Source: Dehalococcoidia bacterium
GTDB taxonomy: Bacteria; Chloroflexota; Dehalococcoidia; Lucifugimonadales; JAGWBF01
Reading direction: 5' to 3'
NCBI GenBank assembly: GCA_021296015.1
Contig: JAGWBG010000013.1
Location: forward strand, 1-25,761
DNA: 25,761 nucleotides
The notes beneath the pieces are model-generated. The model saw only the letters and a program-made list of their open reading frames with translations, was not told the DNA's origin and searched no databases. Shown here one piece after another: positions 23,664 to 25,761 of this stretch (position 1 is the first letter of the stretch; each line of letters opens with the position of its first letter). Both the position numbers and the translations under genes were made by a program.

Positions 23664-24185
23664 ATGCCCAGAAATTACTGGATGATGATTACTAACCTGG
23701 AGAACTTTCGGGTTACTCGTGATCTTGGCTTCACGGTGCAGGGACTGAATGCCCACCTCCAGCGGAAGGCGCAGCGCATAGAACCCGGCGACCGGATTCT
23801 GTACTACATCGGCGGAAAGAGATATTTCGCAGCTACGGCCACGGCTACCTCCCGGTATGCCGAGGACCCTGCGCCCGTATGGAAGAAAGAGGGCAACAAT
23901 AGCCCCTGGGCTTTCAAGGTAAACATTCAGTCCCAGTATATTCTGGACGAGAATGAGTTTATAGACGCGTGTCAGCTGGCTCCCAGGCTGGAATATGTGC
24001 GTAAATGGGCGCCTGAGGACTGGTACATAGCTTTCGCCCAGAGCAAGCTGCATCTCCTGCCGAAAAAAGACTTCATGTTGATTGAAGAGGAGATACGAAA
24101 AATAAGGGCCAATGGCAATGGCACAAAACGCCGTCCAAAATCCCATGGGGCACATCGTCGCCGAACCGGGCAACCTAGCGGATAA
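23664..24185 (+). CDS. EVE domain protein
   Basis: EVE domains are YTH/PUA-like folds that bind modified bases in DNA or RNA and are common in defence and RNA-modification settings. The domain fills residues 1 to about 150: YWMMITNLENFRV at the start, IEPGDRILYYIGG in the middle, an FAATATATSRY strand, then WAFKVNI and the KWAPEDWYIAF segment. The last 25 residues are a basic, probably disordered tail rich in Lys, Arg and Gly. The frame opens at 23649, but AGAGGT at 23653-23658 sits properly before the ATG at 23664, and the EVE fold begins right there. It lies downstream of the Fic gene and ends just before a strong terminator. Confidence 0.87.
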   Translation: MPRNYWMMITNLENFRVTRDLGFTVQGLNAHLQRKAQRIEPGDRILYYIGGKRYFAATATATSRYAEDPAPVWKKEGNNSPWAFKVNIQSQYILDENEFIDACQLAPRLEYVRKWAPEDWYIAFAQSKLHLLPKKDFMLIEEEIRKIRANGNGTKRRPKSHGAHRRRTGQPSG

Positions 24186-24201
24186 CCAAGCACAGCAAGC
24201 C

Positions 24202-24240
24202 AAAAGAAAGTGCCCCGAAAATATCGGGGCACTTTCTTTT
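24202..24240. terminator. Strong bidirectional Rho-independent terminator
   Basis: A perfect 17-bp stem, 24202-24218 with 24224-24240, encloses a 5-base AAATA loop. It has a GTGCCCCGA core and A-rich/T-rich outer arms that supply a T tract on both strands. It lies between the convergent EVE gene and the third amidohydrolase. Confidence 0.92.
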
Positions 24241-24263
24241 CTTGTCCCTAGCTCAGCGGTGGG

Positions 24264-25761
24264 TTATCTGTTTACCATATCGTAGCTGCGGAGCAGCTTG
24301 CCCGGCGTAGCCCCGGTGCATACGGTATCCTCTTCAAAGGTCACCACACCGTTGACCACGGTGTAGCGTATGCCCTTGGCCTTCTGGATAAGCCGCCTCT
24401 CTTCTCCGGGGAAGTCGGTGGCATACACCGGGCTGCTGTATTGCAGGCCCAGCTTGTCCATGTCGTATACGATTATGTCGGCAGCGTAACCTTCCCTCAG
24501 GATACCTCTGTCGGTGAATCCGGCGATCCATGCCGGCAGGGCGCTCAGCTTGTAGTGGGCCTTCTCCAGGCTCATAATCCCCCGGTCCCTTGTCCACAAA
24601 GACAGGAAGTTAACGGGCCACGTGCCGACGGTCAGGTAACGAACGTGTGCGCCACCATCGGAAACACAGGGGTGGGTGTAGGGATGGTTCTGGATTTCTA
24701 CCATAGCCTGAGGGTCTGTGCCGGTAGTGGGGTCGGTCGAGAACTCAGTCAGCAGGTCCTCGTCCAGTGCCAGGTCCAACATGGCATCCATGGGGTGCTT
24801 GCCCGTTGCTTCGGCCAACTCTGCGATAGTCATTCCCTCGTACTGGAAATTCCTGTCGTGTCGTACCTCGACCACTCGCATCTTGCTCCAGTCCGATGCA
24901 ACGTCGGCCGTTCCACCAGTCCCGGTCCAGGCTCCCACGTCCTGTCTCATCCGGTCTCGCACGCCGGGAGTCTTCAGCTTGGCAATCCGCTCTTCCGGAG
25001 TGCCGACGAAGGGGTCTATCCAGATGGGCAAAGCATCGAACCCGTTGTACTCGGCAAGCTCGAAAACCGGCGAAACGGCGACTGCACTGCTCTGGGCGAA
25101 CATAAGCGCCCCCTCGGCCTGTGCCCGCTCAAGGAAGGCCAACTGCTCCTTGTAACGTTCCGGTGCCACGTCACTCTGGCTGACCGCTCCCCACTGGAGG
25201 GGCCGTCCGCTGGCCAGGCACATCTGAATCAGGAAGTCCTCCCGGCCTCGGCCAGGGGCATCACCCTCTACCGGGTCGAACGCCAGTCCGCCGGAGCCAG
25301 TTATATCGGCGCCTCCCAGAAGGTCCGGCTCACCCGGCGGAAGTGGCCGCTCGGCTGCGCCCCTTGTCCAGCCTATGCTGCCTATCCCAAACTCAGACAA
25401 GACCTCCGCCAGGGCCAGATATTCCTCGTTGGAAGCTACCTGGCTGGGTATAAAGCGGCCATCATCAGGGCGATTGAGCAGGGTCTTCATGGAAGACCAA
25501 CCGAAGGCCCCCGCCTTCATCGCCTCATGGACTATGGCCTGCATATGCTTTGTTTCCTTCTCGGTTGCGTTGACACTTTCTCGGGATTCTTCGGGTCCAA
25601 CCAAGTACAATCTCAGGGGATTGAAGGGAACCAGAGCACCCACGTTGACACCCAGCGGGCTTCTGGACAAGCTGTCCATCCGCTGTGGGAAGGTCTCCCA
25701 GTCCCAGCGCAGGCCCAACTCCATAGTCCTGAGGGGAATGGCCTCTATCCTGGTCAGCAGA
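24264..25761 (-). CDS. N-acyl-D-amino-acid deacylase-like amidohydrolase, 5' end beyond window
   Basis: This is the third amidohydrolase 3 / D-aminoacylase paralogue. The frame is open to the right edge and the visible N-terminal residues (LLTRIEAIPLRTMELGLRWDWETFP) align with residues about 112-133 of the copy at 8393, so roughly 110 residues, including the HxH motif, lie outside. The C-terminal half is close to the 8393 copy (VGTPEER, YEGMTIAELAEATGKHPMDA, VSDGGAHVRYLT, LLRSYDM). Where the 8393 copy has its H240 and H270, this one reads SIGWTRG and RPLQWGA, so both histidines appear replaced. It also carries an insertion of about 35 Gly/Pro/Asp-rich residues between those two points. Confidence 0.88.
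   Translation of the reverse strand, partial: LLTRIEAIPLRTMELGLRWDWETFPQRMDSLSRSPLGVNVGALVPFNPLRLYLVGPEESRESVNATEKETKHMQAIVHEAMKAGAFGWSSMKTLLNRPDDGRFIPSQVASNEEYLALAEVLSEFGIGSIGWTRGAAERPLPPGEPDLLGGADITGSGGLAFDPVEGDAPGRGREDFLIQMCLASGRPLQWGAVSQSDVAPERYKEQLAFLERAQAEGALMFAQSSAVAVSPVFELAEYNGFDALPIWIDPFVGTPEERIAKLKTPGVRDRMRQDVGAWTGTGGTADVASDWSKMRVVEVRHDRNFQYEGMTIAELAEATGKHPMDAMLDLALDEDLLTEFSTDPTTGTDPQAMVEIQNHPYTHPCVSDGGAHVRYLTVGTWPVNFLSLWTRDRGIMSLEKAHYKLSALPAWIAGFTDRGILREGYAADIIVYDMDKLGLQYSSPVYATDFPGEERRLIQKAKGIRYTVVNGVVTFEEDTVCTGATPGKLLRSYDMVNR

Overview
The window is about 58-60% G+C and densely coding. It carries bacterial housekeeping and catabolic genes: B12-dependent methionine synthase, pyruvate phosphate dikinase, TenA, HtrA, Trm112-like, an HMG-CoA lyase homologue, a CocE/NonD hydrolase, and three copies of an N-acyl-D-amino-acid deacylase-like amidohydrolase. 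Amidohydrolase and hydrolase expansion, the HMG-CoA lyase-type enzyme, DUF1802 and short dispersed intergenic repeats together suggest a Chloroflexota genome, perhaps Dehalococcoidia or SAR202-like. That assignment is inferred from gene content only. I saw no rRNA, tRNA, CRISPR array, complete insertion sequence or prophage.

Layout. Bases 1-2113 (+) hold the end of a membrane protein, a Trm112-like zinc ribbon protein, a repeat-bearing gap and an HtrA-type protease. A bidirectional terminator separates them from TenA and the HMG-CoA lyase homologue (-). Bases 4336-7960 (-) form a probable four-gene operon read from a good sigma70-type promoter at 8074-8102: CocE-type hydrolase, MOSC protein and two tandem DinB-like proteins. 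Bases 8393-11953 hold two convergent amidohydrolases; the first is split by a frameshift near 9266. A 650-base non-coding stretch full of repeat fragments follows. Bases 12616-17052 (+) are a compact set: DUF1802, aldo/keto reductase and pyruvate phosphate dikinase. A small unknown gene then converges on metH (17556-21065, -), which is divergent from a dienelactone hydrolase-family gene. A Fic protein and an EVE-domain protein (22507-24185, +) form an accessory-looking pair ending in a strong hairpin. The window closes inside a third amidohydrolase (-).

The genes do not form one pathway. The common themes are hydrolytic and catabolic enzymes (amidohydrolases, CocE, DLH, HMG-CoA lyase type), central C3/C4 interconversion (PPDK) and one-carbon/methionine metabolism (MetH). 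I did not find a clearly new multi-gene system. The most notable points are the frameshifted amidohydrolase, apparent loss of two metal-ligand histidines in its two paralogues, a likely frameshifted C-terminal tail on HtrA, the lower-G+C Fic/EVE pair, and three kinds of dispersed intergenic repeat. Two apparent single-base frameshifts in one window also mean that sequencing or assembly error must be considered.
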